DNA from: Dermatemys mawii
Taxonomy: Eukaryota; Chordata; Testudines; Dermatemydidae
Direction of reading: 5' to 3'
Assembly (NCBI GenBank): GCA_007922305.1
Contig: ML677351.1
Span: 13,128,493-13,192,492, forward strand
Length of the DNA stretch: 64,000 nucleotides
The first letter of the stretch is position 1. Every line of letters begins with the position of its first letter. The notes beneath the pieces were generated by a model, which did not search any database, was not told the DNA's origin, and was given only the letters and a program-made list of their open reading frames with translations. This document shows positions 50,633 through 62,420 of the stretch, one piece after another. Both the position numbers and the translations under genes were made by a program.

Positions 50633-52475
50633 CAGGCTGTAGGAGACCTGCTTTCATAGAAGAGTCCATGGGCTTTTTCTTGTCAGTTGCAGGATTCAGT
50701 TTTACGTCTCATGTGAAGTACATTTTCTGAACTGGATTATACTCTCCATTTGAAACAATGCACATGAGCTGCTGCACAGCAGAGAGAATTTGCTGAGCTG
50801 TCAGGGACTGAAGTCTGAAAGCAGAACAGAGGAAAGCACATACCCAGTAGCATAGTTGAGGGTAAATGTGGGTAAACGGCTTTTATCCACTTCTCAGTTA
50901 GGAAATAAGGTTTGCATACTCACTTTTTTTTTTAAACCACTGCACATACCTATACTTTTCGGGCATCAAACTCAGGAAACAGGCTTTTCAGGAAACAGTA
51001 ATTAACCTGAAACTTGTAAACAAGTTGCTGCTCTGTCCCAGCCAAAAAGAGATTTTTGTGGCCCTAAAGTGAGAAATTCATGGACATTTTTAACATTAGC
51101 AATGACACACTCAGAAAATGGATGTTCTTTCTTCTTCATTTCTTTTGAAACCAAACAGACTTTGCTAGAGCTCTATGGCATTCCTTTAGTCCTCTGGGCA
51201 TAGAGAATTTCTATTACTGATCCTTTGAATGGCCTTGTTATATTCATTTGTGACATCTGTGTTCAGTAGATACGTTGAGTATTGGAAGCCTCCTGCAAAT
51301 GCAGCTTCTTATCAAATTAGCAACAAAGAAGGATGTCTAATGACGACTGTTACATCATTTGAACTAAGGGCCTATTTTTCAAACTTAGGCACTTAAATCG
51401 GGTCAACCAGTTTTGCATTTGAGTGTTTAAGAGTCACTTGGCCACTGAAATCCACATTTTAGGCTCCTAAATGCAAACCTGAGTGTCCAAGACACTCTCT
51501 CTGACTTGCTGAGTGCCCATAACTCCCTGGGAGTTGCAAGAAGGAAGCACCTTTCATGATCATGCTGCAAATGCAGGACTGGGAGTCTTACCTTGGGCAT
51601 TGTGCTCTATGCACTGTAGTTGTTCTGCTTGCAGATGCCTTCCCATCACTCCTTTGCCAAGTCAATTTCCACACCTCAAGTCTCCCCTCTCAGCAACCAC
51701 TCTTACTTTAATTTACTCTTTTCCCCAGTTTGACAAAGGCCTTTAGCTGAAATGACCCTGTTGGGAATAAATAATCCATTTGTGGGCATCTGCTAAATTC
51801 TAACAAGAAACTAGCTTTAATCTTTTCTGTTATCAAGGTCACTTGTGGAGCAGAAATGTTTCTAACAAAGGGGCTGCTGGGAAGATATTTATAAACAACT
51901 GAATTTGCATTCACAGACAAAGCAAGGCCATTTTGGCAATAATATTTTGATCTAGTTTCAGGATATTAAACACAGGATCTTTTTTGTGAATTAAATAATG
52001 GCAATTCTATGCCAGCAATTAAGGGAGAACCAATGTCAGTATGCCACAGGCTAAAACAGAGTAAGAAATACCCCAAGATAGCTATTTTTCAACCCTTCAG
52101 CCAGATACTGTCTGAAAGAGCCATTCTCCCACATCTCTAGTGAAATGTGGAACATAAAACTGGCAGCAAGTGCAGTCACAGTGGATACATTTGGGGCTTT
52201 TTTTCTGTTTTAGTTTTTAAAATGCTTCAGTGCTGTGTATAGCACAGTTACTGGGAGTAGTGAGCTGGCATCTGGAAAAAAGAAACCATTCCATTGAATA
52301 TGTTACATGATAGCTAGCACCAGTCATGGAACATACAGGACAGATAAGGTGCAGTTACGATGATAGCACCTTTCCAGCTGAGAATCTCAATAGGAAATAT
52401 TCAAATGACCATTTGAGCGCTTTGTTTAAAAACATCTGTGATTTTTGTGTGTGTGTGTAGTTGCTCCCCACACTC

Positions 52476-53675
52476 TTATACAGTCAAATCATCTGACCTG
52501 GCCCGGCTGCTGGCTTTGCTTAGCCTGCTGTGAGGTCTCGTATCAGCTGTCAGTTCAACGGGCACTGAAGGCAGTTCCTCTCCTGGTGGCTCCTGATCCT
52601 CTACCACCTTGTCTGCCTCCAACTCTTCTTCTGGTTCCTGCTCCTCTTCCCCTGCTTCTACCTTCTCCTCTTTCTGCTCTTCCGCTTGAGCATAGGATGG
52701 CAACCTCTCATCAAAGGCCCTGGATAAGTCTTCCAGGGGCCCCATACCAAGTTTCTCATCCAAGTCACTGAAAGAAGATGGAGGGGGACCAGCTTCTACC
52801 CCTGCTTCCGTCAAAGGTAAATAGTGGGACACTGGCTTCTCCTCCTCCAGTAGCTTGTAGCCCTTGACCTTCTGAATGGAAGAGACAGCAATGGAGTGGA
52901 GGGGATTTTCTGGGATCTCCCTCAGTTGTTCTTCTGTTGGCCTCTGGAAAACCAGGCGGATCCTTTTCAAGATCAAGTAACTGATCTCCACAAGGTTGAG
53001 GATGAGGGATACTGAGGCCACGGCCAGCATAAACATAATGAAGACTGTCTTCTCAGTGGGCCTGGATACAAAGCAGTCCACAAGATTAGGGCAGGGCCAC
53101 CGGCCACAGCGGTACAAGGGTAGAATTCGGAAGCCATACAAGAAGTACTGGCCCACTATGAACCCCACCTCGAAAATGGCTTTGAAAATGATGTGACAGA
53201 TGTAGGTTCCCAGGAGTGTTCCCTCCAGTCGGAACTTCTTGGCCCCTTTGGGGCTGATTTCATTGGTGTTCCTGGTGCTCTCTTGGTCTGGAGCCACGGG
53301 TAGCCTTTCTTCATCCATTTCAGCTTGCTTTTGCCTTTCTGCCCGCTCACTCTCTCTCTTCTTCTCCACCATCCGCACATGATGCACAGCATACCCCACA
53401 TACACCAGTGAAGGGGTAGAGACAAAGATGATCTGCAGGACCCAGAGCCGGATGTGGGAGATGGGGAAGGCCTCATCATAGCAGACATTCTCACAACCAG
53501 GCTGCTGAGTGTTGCACACAAAGTCTGACTGTTCATCTCCCCAGACAAATTCAGCTGCTGTTCCCAGAATCAGGATTCGAAAAATGAAGAGCACCGTGAG
53601 CCAGACTCTCCCGATGACTGTGGAGTGCTCATTCACTTCTTCTAAAATGTTTCCCAAGAAACTCCAGTCACCCAT
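52476..53675 (-). CDS. GJA8: GJA8, gap junction connexin 50 (lens fibre connexin)
   Basis: Forms gap-junction channels between lens fibre cells. The frame is uninterrupted, 399 aa (chicken orthologue about 400, human about 433), in one coding exon as usual for connexins; a splice acceptor at 53686-53687 (minus strand) shows a non-coding upstream exon. Four membrane segments are clear. The first extracellular loop has the C-X6-C-X3-C set (Cys 54, 61, 65) and the second has C-X4-C-X5-C (Cys 190, 195, 201). The tail is glutamate-rich and ends [11 protein letters not shown], the Cx50 signature with a PDZ ligand for ZO-1. The N-terminus [14 protein letters not shown] and [12 protein letters not shown] fit GJA8 and not GJA5. 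Odd: residue 156 is glycine where connexins I recall have arginine. Transcribed in the same direction as GPR89. Confidence 0.96.
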   Translation of the reverse strand: MGDWSFLGNILEEVNEHSTVIGRVWLTVLFIFRILILGTAAEFVWGDEQSDFVCNTQQPGCENVCYDEAFPISHIRLWVLQIIFVSTPSLVYVGYAVHHVRMVEKKRESERAERQKQAEMDEERLPVAPDQESTRNTNEISPKGAKKFRLEGTLLGTYICHIIFKAIFEVGFIVGQYFLYGFRILPLYRCGRWPCPNLVDCFVSRPTEKTVFIMFMLAVASVSLILNLVEISYLILKRIRLVFQRPTEEQLREIPENPLHSIAVSSIQKVKGYKLLEEEKPVSHYLPLTEAGVEAGPPPSSFSDLDEKLGMGPLEDLSRAFDERLPSYAQAEEQKEEKVEAGEEEQEPEEELEADKVVEDQEPPGEELPSVPVELTADTRPHSRLSKASSRARSDDLTV

Positions 53676-56600
53676 CTCTTACTATCTAAGGGAAAAGAAG
53701 GAAAGAATGGCCATAAATTACAGTCAATTTTTTTCTACTGATGCATAACTTGCTTCTGCATTTAAGTTGTATGTATTTCTCCAAAACAGCCCATGCTTTG
53801 AAAATGTTTTTGCCATATGTTACAGTGCTTGATTAGAGGAGGGAAAACAAAAAAGCCAGGGAAATTTCCTCTGTAAACTCTCTCTGTTGTGGCCCTAAAT
53901 ATTCAATAACTTCTCAGCCAAGGAGTATATTTGACCACTCTTCTATATAGTAGTTTTCTGTGGGTTTTGGGTGATCAATTGTAAGTGTGTGAATGGGATT
54001 TTGTTTTATATATTCTATAAATACAGGATAGTCATGTAGTGTAAAGGTTTTATCAGCATGGAATGTGGGGTGACTGCATTACTTGCAAGTGATAGAATCA
54101 CAAGTGATTTGAGTGGGTAATCCCAAATGAGTGTTCATGTCACCCCACACTGTCATGAATTCTTTACAGGACACACACATTACATTTAATCTATTTTAGG
54201 AATCTTTTAGATAGTTAAAAAAAAATGTTATTGGAACTATTTTGTGTGCCCTGTAATTCAGATGGCTCCATTACTCTGAGTTCAGCTCATAAAAACAAAA
54301 TCATAAAAACCTAAAAAAAGTGACTTAAAATAATATTTTTATACTTAAAAATGTCATGACTTATCTCAGGATTTCCCAGGGCTAGAAGCCAGTGTGGTGG
54401 CTATCCCATTGAGAAACTGTAAATCTCCCCTTTCTAAAACTCCCATTTCTTGTTCTGCAGGGCAAACTTTAAAGTTGTGACATTTTTATATATAGAGAAG
54501 CTACCACTGGTTCAGAACTCAATGTGGCCCATTCAAGGCATCTGAAAAATACAATTCTGGGGAAGGGAGGAGAAGAGGCCTCAGTTAGGGAGGAGCAGGG
54601 AAACATTTCTGTGTCAGGCTGATTTAATAAATTAAGGACATCTAAAGCTCCTGAGGGATTAGGAATGTTCCATTAAATCCCAGGGAGACTGATTAGTGAA
54701 AGATTGCAATTGAGGCAGTGAAAGGTGCTGAATAAATATCTCCACAGCTGTGAGACCTCTCCGGGGTTTTCTGTCCTCTGGGAATGACACAAATTATTGG
54801 ACAAGATAAAGATGTATCAAGTCTAAAACAGAGTTATTATTCTGGCCCTTGTACCACATGAAAATTTAAGTTCACATCTCTGTGTTAAAACTAGTGAGAA
54901 TGTGATGTAATTCTCCCATTTATACACACACCTCAGATGTGCAAGATAGGTGAGCCATGATTTCAGGACACGTGATATAAACAGCAAGACACATTGCTGC
55001 TTTGTCAATCACTAAAGTTGTATAAAGAAGTGTATTAATGTGAGCACTTACTTGAACAAATACAATACAAAGATTTCATTATTTACATACATTATCTAAA
55101 CTATTTTAAAAGTTCCATTAGTACAAATCCTCATAGCATTTCCTTTAATACTAAAATAATTCCTTTGATTAATAAACCATACAATTAGCAGGCAAGTGCA
55201 ACTAAGTAAAATCACTATTTTACCTACACAATATAAACTTCATTCTCCAGTCAACGTAGTTAATACAGTCCCACTGATACTGTGCAGTCTTTGCAATGAG
55301 CTAACACTATCCTCTGCTATCAATGAGCTGCCTCCACCCCCGTTTGAAAAAGTGACATTGTTATGCATAGTAAATCTGTTTATCTTACAGACAACTCACT
55401 GTAACAGAGAAAGAAAAATGGCTTCTGACTACTTTCTTCTAAAATCCTACATGCAACTTGCCACAGTTGGATAAACCCTTCTCAGGAACATCTCTGAACT
55501 AGCATTACACATTTCAGAAATCTGCCTCGTTCCATCTTCTACTTAATGAGCCTTTGTAAATGAACTTTGTAAATGAAGCTGCTGTATGTGCTCTGCCTGG
55601 CACAGCCCTCCAATCATCTATTAATATTAACTTGGACAAAACACTACATAAGGCATTGCAAGGAACCATCCTGCATTGGCAGGAGTTGAAAAATATGACC
55701 ATCTCTGATGTCTAGGATTCTACCAGTAACCAACCAGCCATACCAACACCCCCAAGGTCTGACATGAACAATAGGCTCCAGTGCATGAAGTTTGAGTTGT
55801 GGCTTTTTGGGTGGGAGTTTCAAAAGTCCCCTAAGTGAATTAGGAGTAGAAGTTCCACTGAGAGCCAACAGGATTTGAAAATCCCTCACTTAAATTCCAA
55901 ATGATATGGTTTGATCAAGCTAGAAAGAAAGAAAGCATATATAGATTAAGGCCATCCAGCAAGTAACTTGCCACAGTAAAAGACTCCCCCGAAGGAACGT
56001 GTCCTCCTCTGTTGGCACTCTGCAGCAAAGAGTGAACTTTTGTCTCTTTCCTTCCCTACTGTAAAAGTCCCAACCTTGTCGCACGACTGAGCAGATATGA
56101 CTGAATCAGCTCTGATGGGTGGGTTTTAGTTGCCCTGCAATATTTAAGCTCTAAGCCAGACAGCTTTATGAAGCGAGCGACATTTGGTGATGTGGAAAAC
56201 AATAGAGGAGAAAGAGAGTCAGAGATGGAGAGATGAGGAGAATGTGTTGAACATCAAAGGGTGGGGGAGGGCAGTGAAAACTCAATACATGCACAAATGG
56301 AGTTTGCACAGCCCAGGAAAGTTTGTTCTACATTCAGATGTTCACTTGCATAGTCGGGAAACTATTAGGCAGGGGCTGAAGCATCTCTGCTATTCTGCTT
56401 CACTGTAGCTGAAGAAAGAGCACTCAGACCTCTCATGATGGCAGATCTGACTAAACGACAGGGACCTCTGCCCATCACCCTGTGCCTAGTTCTGGCAGCT
56501 GAGCTCCAAAGGTGGTTTCTAGGGTATGTGTTTGTTGAGGCCAGATCTTTTGTTGTTTGCAAATTCATTGGGGGGAGGAGGGGGGAAGGAAATGAAAATA

Positions 56601-56704
56601 TTGGTTGTTCCCTCACCTTTCAGCACAGGCATTAGGTATCTAATACTGGGGAGGTTTCTTCTGTCTTGGCTCACATGACACATGCAGTGCTAGATCCTCA
56701 TGTG

Positions 56705-56768
56705 ATATCAGTCAGTACAGCTCCACTGAAATCAATGGAGTGATGCCAATTTATACCAGCTGGGGTTT
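56705..56768. repeat. Palindromic repeat unit with TCAATGGAG core
   Basis: TCAGTCAGTACAGCTCCACT and its inverted partner AATGGAGTGATGCCAATTTA flank GAAATC, with CAGCTGGGG at the right matching CCTCATGTG loosely at the left. Same family as at 48165. Confidence 0.45.
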
Positions 56769-57479
56769 TGGTCCTGAGAGTCTTCATGTTTCTAGTCAGA
56801 TATCATACAGTTCACACGCACACCCCACCCCACCCTCAAAATAACTAAATCAAACGGTTCAGTTAATGAATGCAGTCAGATTCCAATAAGTCCAACAAAC
56901 AGAAGGCGCTGCACAATACAACCATCTTCAAACTGCTGAGGCATGCAGGAAAGCCAGATCAAGGGAAAAGCTACATTTCTGTAACCACTTCCTTACCCAC
57001 AAGCAGAACTGATCCCTTGGGGAGCCTGGCTAAAATGAAAGCATCCCTCCCCACCCTTTGGTCTGTCAATATGGAATTTGTATGAACATTTCCTTGACAC
57101 AGATCATTGAAAGTGGCAGTATTTTTTACAGCAGGGGATTGTGGGAAGCTGCATTAGTTATACAGTGATACAGAGATACAGACAGTATATGTCACATTTT
57201 GGAGGTTCAGTACAGACCAACGAGAGGTGGTGCCCCTGCCTGTTCTGTAACCCTGGATACCTTAAGTGCTCTGCTGCTGTGATTCACAGCCCAGACATCA
57301 ACAACCATCAGATAAGCATGAATGTCTGTGTGCTGTGCAGCCCAGATTCAGTGCTCTGACCCCAGCAGCCTTCCTATGACACAACAGCCCTATCCTGGAC
57401 TCCACTAACTTTGGTTACTATTTACAGGGTGACCCCAACACACTTCTAGTCCTGAACTTCCCCAAAACCACCAGCTCTC

Positions 57480-57990
57480 TCCTTGAGCACTCAGAAATAA
57501 TAAGGTTCGTTGCTTCTTTAAAGAGGCAAAAGCACAGCTTATTACTGCAACTGGCATTAAAACTTACATCAATTCAAACACAGCACTGGGCTGATTTAGA
57601 GTAAGAGTAAAACAAATTTGAAAACAGAAAAACATGGATTAAGTGATACCAAGAAAAGGGATAAAGATAGAAATGGTTATAAGTAAATAAAAGTAATATA
57701 AGCTTTCTAGTGACTAAGATTTAACTTAATAAGCTGAAGCCTTGGTTCAAGGTAGTTTTTTTAAACCAATCTTTCTCTCTGCAGCCTTAGAAATGCAAGG
57801 TGTTGGGTTCCCTTGTCTTCCTAGGAGGAAGATCTTTACCTAAGCAGTTTCCTCACATATATTCTGTTCCCATAGTCTTCAGCCCATTGGGTGAAGAACC
57901 TGTCTTCCTCCGCTTGCAAGAGCTCTGGCCCCTTGTGTCTGTCCAGTGATGGATGCCAAGATGGCTTTTTCTCTCACCTTATATCTGCCC
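57480..57990. repeat. Possible old LTR-derived repeat
   Basis: The order 'GGTTATAAGTAAATAAAAGT', 'AAGCTTTCTAGTGACTAAGA' and the following text resemble a dispersed repeat I associate with turtle LTR elements, but no TG...CA ends or target duplication are visible. Low support. Confidence 0.3.
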
Positions 57991-58014
57991 AAACTCACTG
58001 TTTTGTCCCCAGAC

Positions 58015-59150
58015 TATAGACACCGACTATGTGAGTGCTCCAGGGCTCAGACACCCATGGAAAAAAATAGAGGGTGCTCAGCACCCGTGAGCCATAGTGG
58101 TTCCTGGGCCCCCTCCCCCAGAGTTTCGTACCTGAGGTCTGCTCACTGTGCATACCCTAGCCCCAGACAGAGCTTGAGTGTGGAATGTAATAAATTCTGT
58201 GCTGCTTCCAGCTTCTGTCCTTACGGCAGGGAGCTTCTTTATAAACAGAGGAAGGGTGATTAAGATAACAAAAGGCTTGTCATTAAATTACATGAAGGAT
58301 CGTCAGATGATCATGAAAGCATTGCCAGGCACTCCAGTTAAAAGATAGGAAACAAAGTGTATGAATAAATGGTCCATTTTCAGAATGGAGAGAGGTAAAT
58401 AGTGGTGTCCTCCAGAGGTCTATACTGGGACCAGTGCTGTTCAATATATTCATAAATGATCCAGAAAAAGAGATAAACAGTGAGGTGGCAAAATTTGCAG
58501 AGGATTCAAAATTAAAGACAATTAAGTCCAAAGCTGACTGCAAAGAGTTACAAAGTGATCTCACAAAACAAGGTGACCTGGCAACAGAATAGCAGATGAA
58601 ATTCAAGTTAAATTCAAAGTAGTGCACATGGCAAAATATAATCCCAATTATACATACAAGATGATGGTGTCTAAATTAGCTGTCACCTGTCAAGAAGATC
58701 TTGGAGTCATTTGCAGTATTCTGGAAGCACTATGCTCATTTTCCAGCTTCAGAAGACTTAAAAATTATCTCATCATCAGTGAGACAGGCACGACTGAATA
58801 ATGTAGCTCTCCTTAACGTGCATCAAGACCATACCTGGGAACTAGATGTAACTAAGATTGTTGACAGTTTCATAATGTCTTTAAACTAGGATATTAGTGA
58901 AGACAGCTTGTAGGTGAATGCGATGATTTTAATATACTGTCATTCATGATAATGTAATTATGTAGCTCATAACTTAATTATTAAAATAGTAAAGATACCA
59001 GTGACAGATGCCTATTCAATAAGTAGAATATGAAAGGATATGAATATTCTGAAAATAATCTCCCCCCAAAACTGACAGAGCCCCATCCTCAACACACACA
59101 CTTCTTCAAAAGCACCTACCAGCAAAAAAAAAGTCAGCGCCTATGCCCCA
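58015..59150. mobile_element. hAT-like MITE termini split by intervening sequence
   Basis: The left part (58015-58140) reads TAGACACCGACTATGTGAGT and on to GGGTGCTCAGCACCC; the right end (about 59127-59146) reads AAAGTCAGCGCCTATGC. GACACCGACT and AGTCAGCGCC are inverted termini of a GC-rich turtle MITE. The kilobase between, including the CR1 fragment at 58.3 kb, is probably a later insertion or rearrangement. Confidence 0.4.
58360..58660 (+). mobile_element. CR1/L3-type reverse transcriptase fragment
   Basis: Plus-strand translation gives LGPVLFNIFINDPEKEI, then AKFAEDSKL, a decayed FADD catalytic box, and a following QSDLTKQGDLA segment. This is the RT core of a CR1/L3 LINE. It is interrupted and inactive. 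Confidence 0.75.
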
Positions 59151-59307
59151 GACTCAAGATGACCCTGTGCTGTTCTTCCCTTCCTGTAGTCCTCCCATCC
59201 TCCTGCTGATTTATATGTAAATAGAGTCCCCATTGTTTCTGGTCACACATTGGACCAGTTTAATTGGAGACAGATAGATAGCTGTCTTCCATCCTGTCTG
59301 GGAGAAA

Positions 59308-59660
59308 AGACGGTTACCTACCTTGCAATTGTTGTTCTTTGAGATGTGTTGTTCACATCCATTACAAATTAGGTGTACGATTGTCGCATGCACGATCTTC
59401 GGAAACTTCTTCCTTCAGCAGCTCTCGTTGGGCCAGCAGGGGAGCCCCCTAGAGTTGCACCCTTGTGGCAGTGTATATATTACCCTGTCAGCCCGACCGC
59501 GCTTCAGTTCCTTCTTGCCGTTGACTCTGCTAGAGGGGAAGGAGGGTGGGTCTTGTAATGGACGTAAACAATACATCTCAAAGAACAACAGTTACAAGGT
59601 AGGTAACCGTCTTTTCTTCGAGTGATTGTTCACATCCTTTCCAAATTAGGTGACTTCCAA
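59308..59660. repeat. Terminal repeat region of the DIRS element
   Basis: CGGTTACCTACCTTGCAATT (59308) and its inverse ending AAGGTAGGTAACCG (59609) face each other, while GTTCACATCCATTACAAATT (59351) and GTTCACATCCTTTCCAAATT (59628) are direct copies followed by AGGTG. This mixture of inverted and direct repeats suits the circular-junction ends of DIRS elements. Confidence 0.7.
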
Positions 59661-60820
59661 GCTTACCACAGGAGGAGGGTAGGAGTCATTGAACAATGGA
59701 GTGAAGAACGGCCCTGCCAACCACTGCATCGTCTCTGGCCTGCTGGTTGATCGCATAATGGGCCGTAAACGTGGGCACAAGGACACTGCTCTATAGATGC
59801 CCTGGATAGGAACCTGGGCCAGGAATGCCGTCGAGGAAGTGAGCACTCCGGTGGAATGTGCAGTGATCGCAGGGCTGGAACCTCGGCCAACTCGTAGCAG
59901 GCACGAATGCAGTCTGCAATCCATGAAGATATGCACTGTGCCAAGACCGGAAGGCCCTTCATTCTGTCCACAGTGGCGACAGACAAATGGGTCGACTTCT
60001 GGAAAGGTTTAGTCCGCCCCAAATAGAATGCCAGAGCCCTACGGACGTCCAGAGTCTCCAGACTATAGTGGCTCAGGTCTGTGTGAGGTTTAGGATAAAA
60101 CACTGGCAAACAAATGTCCTGACCCATGTGGAATTGTGAAACCACCTTAGGAAGAAACTTAGGGTGTGGCCTGAGTTGTGCCTTGTCCTTATGAAAGGCT
60201 GTATAAGGCAGCTCAAAGGAGAGGGCCCTCAGCTCAGATACCCTCCTTGCCAAAATAATGGCCACCAGGAACGTCACTTTCCAGGAGAGGTGAAGCAAAG
60301 AGCAAGAGGCAAGGGGCTCAAATGAAGGGCTCATGAGCCTAGAGAGGACCAGGTTTAAGTTCCAGGGTGGTACTGGTGGTCGAGAGTGCGGGAACACCCT
60401 GTCCAGACCTTTGAGGAAACGCCCCACCATGGGGTTGGAAAATACAGAGCGGCTGGAACACTCCCCCCCCCACCCTGCAGGTGGAATGCCGGGATGGCTG
60501 CCAGGTGCACCTTGATGGAGGAAGGAGAGAGACCCTGCTGCTTTAGGTGCAGGAGGTATTCCAGGATGAGTGGGACAGAGGCCTGCAGCGGTTGTACCTG
60601 CTTGGGCTCACACCAGCAGGAGAACCTTTTCCACTTAGCTAAGTAGGCTGCCCTGGTGGAAGGCTTCCTACTGCCGAGAAGAATTTGTTTCACTGAAAGA
60701 GAGCACTGGCTCTCCATAGGATTCAGCCACAGAGCTTCTGTGCCATGAGAGGCAGGGAATGCAGGTCTGGGTGGAGAAGGCACCCACAGTCCTGCATGAT
60801 CAGATCACAGTGAAGGGGCA
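59308..60820 (-). mobile_element. DIRS retrotransposon fragment with broken tyrosine recombinase
   Basis: On the minus strand, 60783-60470 encodes the N-terminal (core-binding-like) part of a tyrosine recombinase (SRKPSTRAAYLAKWKRFSCW) and 60430-59663 the catalytic part (ARRVSELRALSFELPY, holding the first catalytic arginine). The frames differ, with a shift at a G run (plus-strand C run, 60462-60471), and a second break falls near 59.88 kb. Where the family has H-x-x-R the frame reads HSTG, so the second catalytic arginine is missing. The element end at 59308-59343 and 59574-59609 is a 36-base inverted repeat typical of DIRS ends. Reverse transcriptase and gag are absent. Confidence 0.8.
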
Positions 60821-60894
60821 GTGCGATCGGGGTGATCACTGACAGATCCAACAGGTATCATAAAATACCTTATTTGATACACTTTTATAACATG

Positions 60895-61555
60895 TGTGAC
60901 AAAGCTCCAAGTCTGTACTTGTGGGTCCCGCGCTTCCTGGCAGATTTAGGGGCCTCAGAAACTCATCTATGCCCCAGAGTGACCTCCCTTTCTCAGTATA
61001 ATTGGCAAGAGTCACCGCCTAGTGAGTTACCTTCATCACAGGCCAGTATGGAAGATGGAAAATGGGGGGAGCCCGGGCCTGCCCTCTACTCCGGACTCCA
61101 GCCCAGGGACCCTAATAGTATCAGCTAAGATGGCTGACCTTTTAGACACAAAACACAATACAATTCCCTGGGCTACTTCCCCACAGCAGTCCCCGCTTCT
61201 TCAAACTCCACTTCACCCTTACCTCAGGGCCTCCTTCCTTCTGTATGATATGTTGTCCACCACTCAGTCTCACCAACAGCACAACTTCCTCTCACAGCTC
61301 CTGATACCCACAGCCCATCTGACTAACTGGGAGGTTTTTATCTGGTTTCAGCCAGTCTCTGATTGGCTTCAGGTGTCCCAGTTAGGCTGGCTGTTTCTAC
61401 TCCTTTCTAGAAGGTTCTTAATTGGCCCCAGGTGTCTTGATTGGTCTGGAGTAGCCTTTGTTTGGCTATCCAGGGAACAGGGACCTGCACATCCTGAGAC
61501 TAATATACCTGCCTTCCAGCACTCTCTTATATCCTTCTGGTCTGACTCTGTCACA
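60895..61555. mobile_element. Solo-LTR-like element, TG...CA with 4-bp target duplication
   Basis: The 661-base segment begins TGTGACAAAGCTCC and ends CTCTGTCACA, and both flanks read CATG (60891-60894 and 61556-61559). TG...CA termini and a short duplication are the hallmarks of an LTR. No internal retroviral or Gypsy coding sequence is next to it, so it is probably a solo LTR left by recombination. The plus-strand frames across it are not genes. Confidence 0.65.
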
Positions 61556-62420
61556 CATGGTAATGTTGTATATAATCACTTGATTCTATTACTTATTTAA
61601 AGTTTAGAACCCATCTTTGGTCCAGTAAACCAATGAAATGCATTCTCAAAGTTCCTTTTCTCCTGCTGGGAAGAGATGCTATGCAGACTAGAGAAGACTT
61701 CATCTGGTTCCTCCCCCACTGGCGATAGCTGAATTGTTACTTCCTTCCCTTGTTAGCTTAAACACTTGGCTTACCTTTTATGAAAATGTATCTTCATGGT
61801 CTCTGGCTGCTGACCAGGCTGGTCAGGCAAACAAATACATGTTCCTTTGTCTAAGGCAGACCATGCTTACACACTGCTTGCCAAACACATTTTAAGAATA
61901 TAATTCTATGCATATCCATACTTCTTTGTAAACACCCTATACATACATCATGTGAAAATATTAGTGGTCAGTGAGTTATTAATTTTCCAGTGATATATTA
62001 CATGCCACCCTTTGGGCATGTATTAGGATAACAATGCATTTGGTGCAGTGATGATTCATTAGCTAGCACTCTTCACTTTGCCTTGAGTCCATTTTGAACT
62101 GACAGCCCACAATGGCATTGGGGCGGGGGCTGTTCTCCGAGAGGTGCTGTAACTTATACGAGACAGAACACTAAGGTCCTGACCTCTAGCACCCCAAATA
62201 CAATAAAAATGTCAGGCCCCAATCCTGCATACATGGAGATTCTGTGAAAGCCCAGGATCTGTGCCTTGTTTTAGAAACTGTATCCTTAGGCGGTTTTATG
62301 AGTTCAGTTCAAACGTTTCAAAGTTAAACCCAAAAATGAAGATTACCAGGAGACACTTCCTGATGGCAGGAACTGCAAAGAAGGTGGCTCTTCTCTAAGC
62401 AGGAATTTTCCTACACCCAC

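Larger units (their letters stand above)
41967..52475. other. Intergenic region between GPR89 and GJA8
   Basis: No supported gene lies in these 10.5 kb. The recognisable content is old MIR-like SINEs, a CR1-like fragment and small palindromic repeats, listed separately; the rest (for example 42.0-43.6 kb, 45.2-46.8 kb and 51.5-52.4 kb) is AT-rich unique-looking sequence. The GJA8 3' UTR must start in the last part; no confident poly(A) signal was found. Confidence 0.5.
53688..59300. other. Upstream region of GJA8, no coding gene
   Basis: The non-coding first exon and lens promoter of GJA8 should lie upstream on the minus strand, but I cannot place them. 53.7-57.4 kb is mostly AT-rich unique-looking sequence with one palindromic repeat unit at about 56.7 kb. 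From 57.4 kb on it becomes repeat-rich. No frame here looks like a gene. Confidence 0.45.

Noticed and set aside
52476..53675. GJA5 (Cx40) as the identity of the connexin
   Set aside because: The N-terminus, first loop ([13 protein letters not shown]) and the tail [11 protein letters not shown] fit GJA8.
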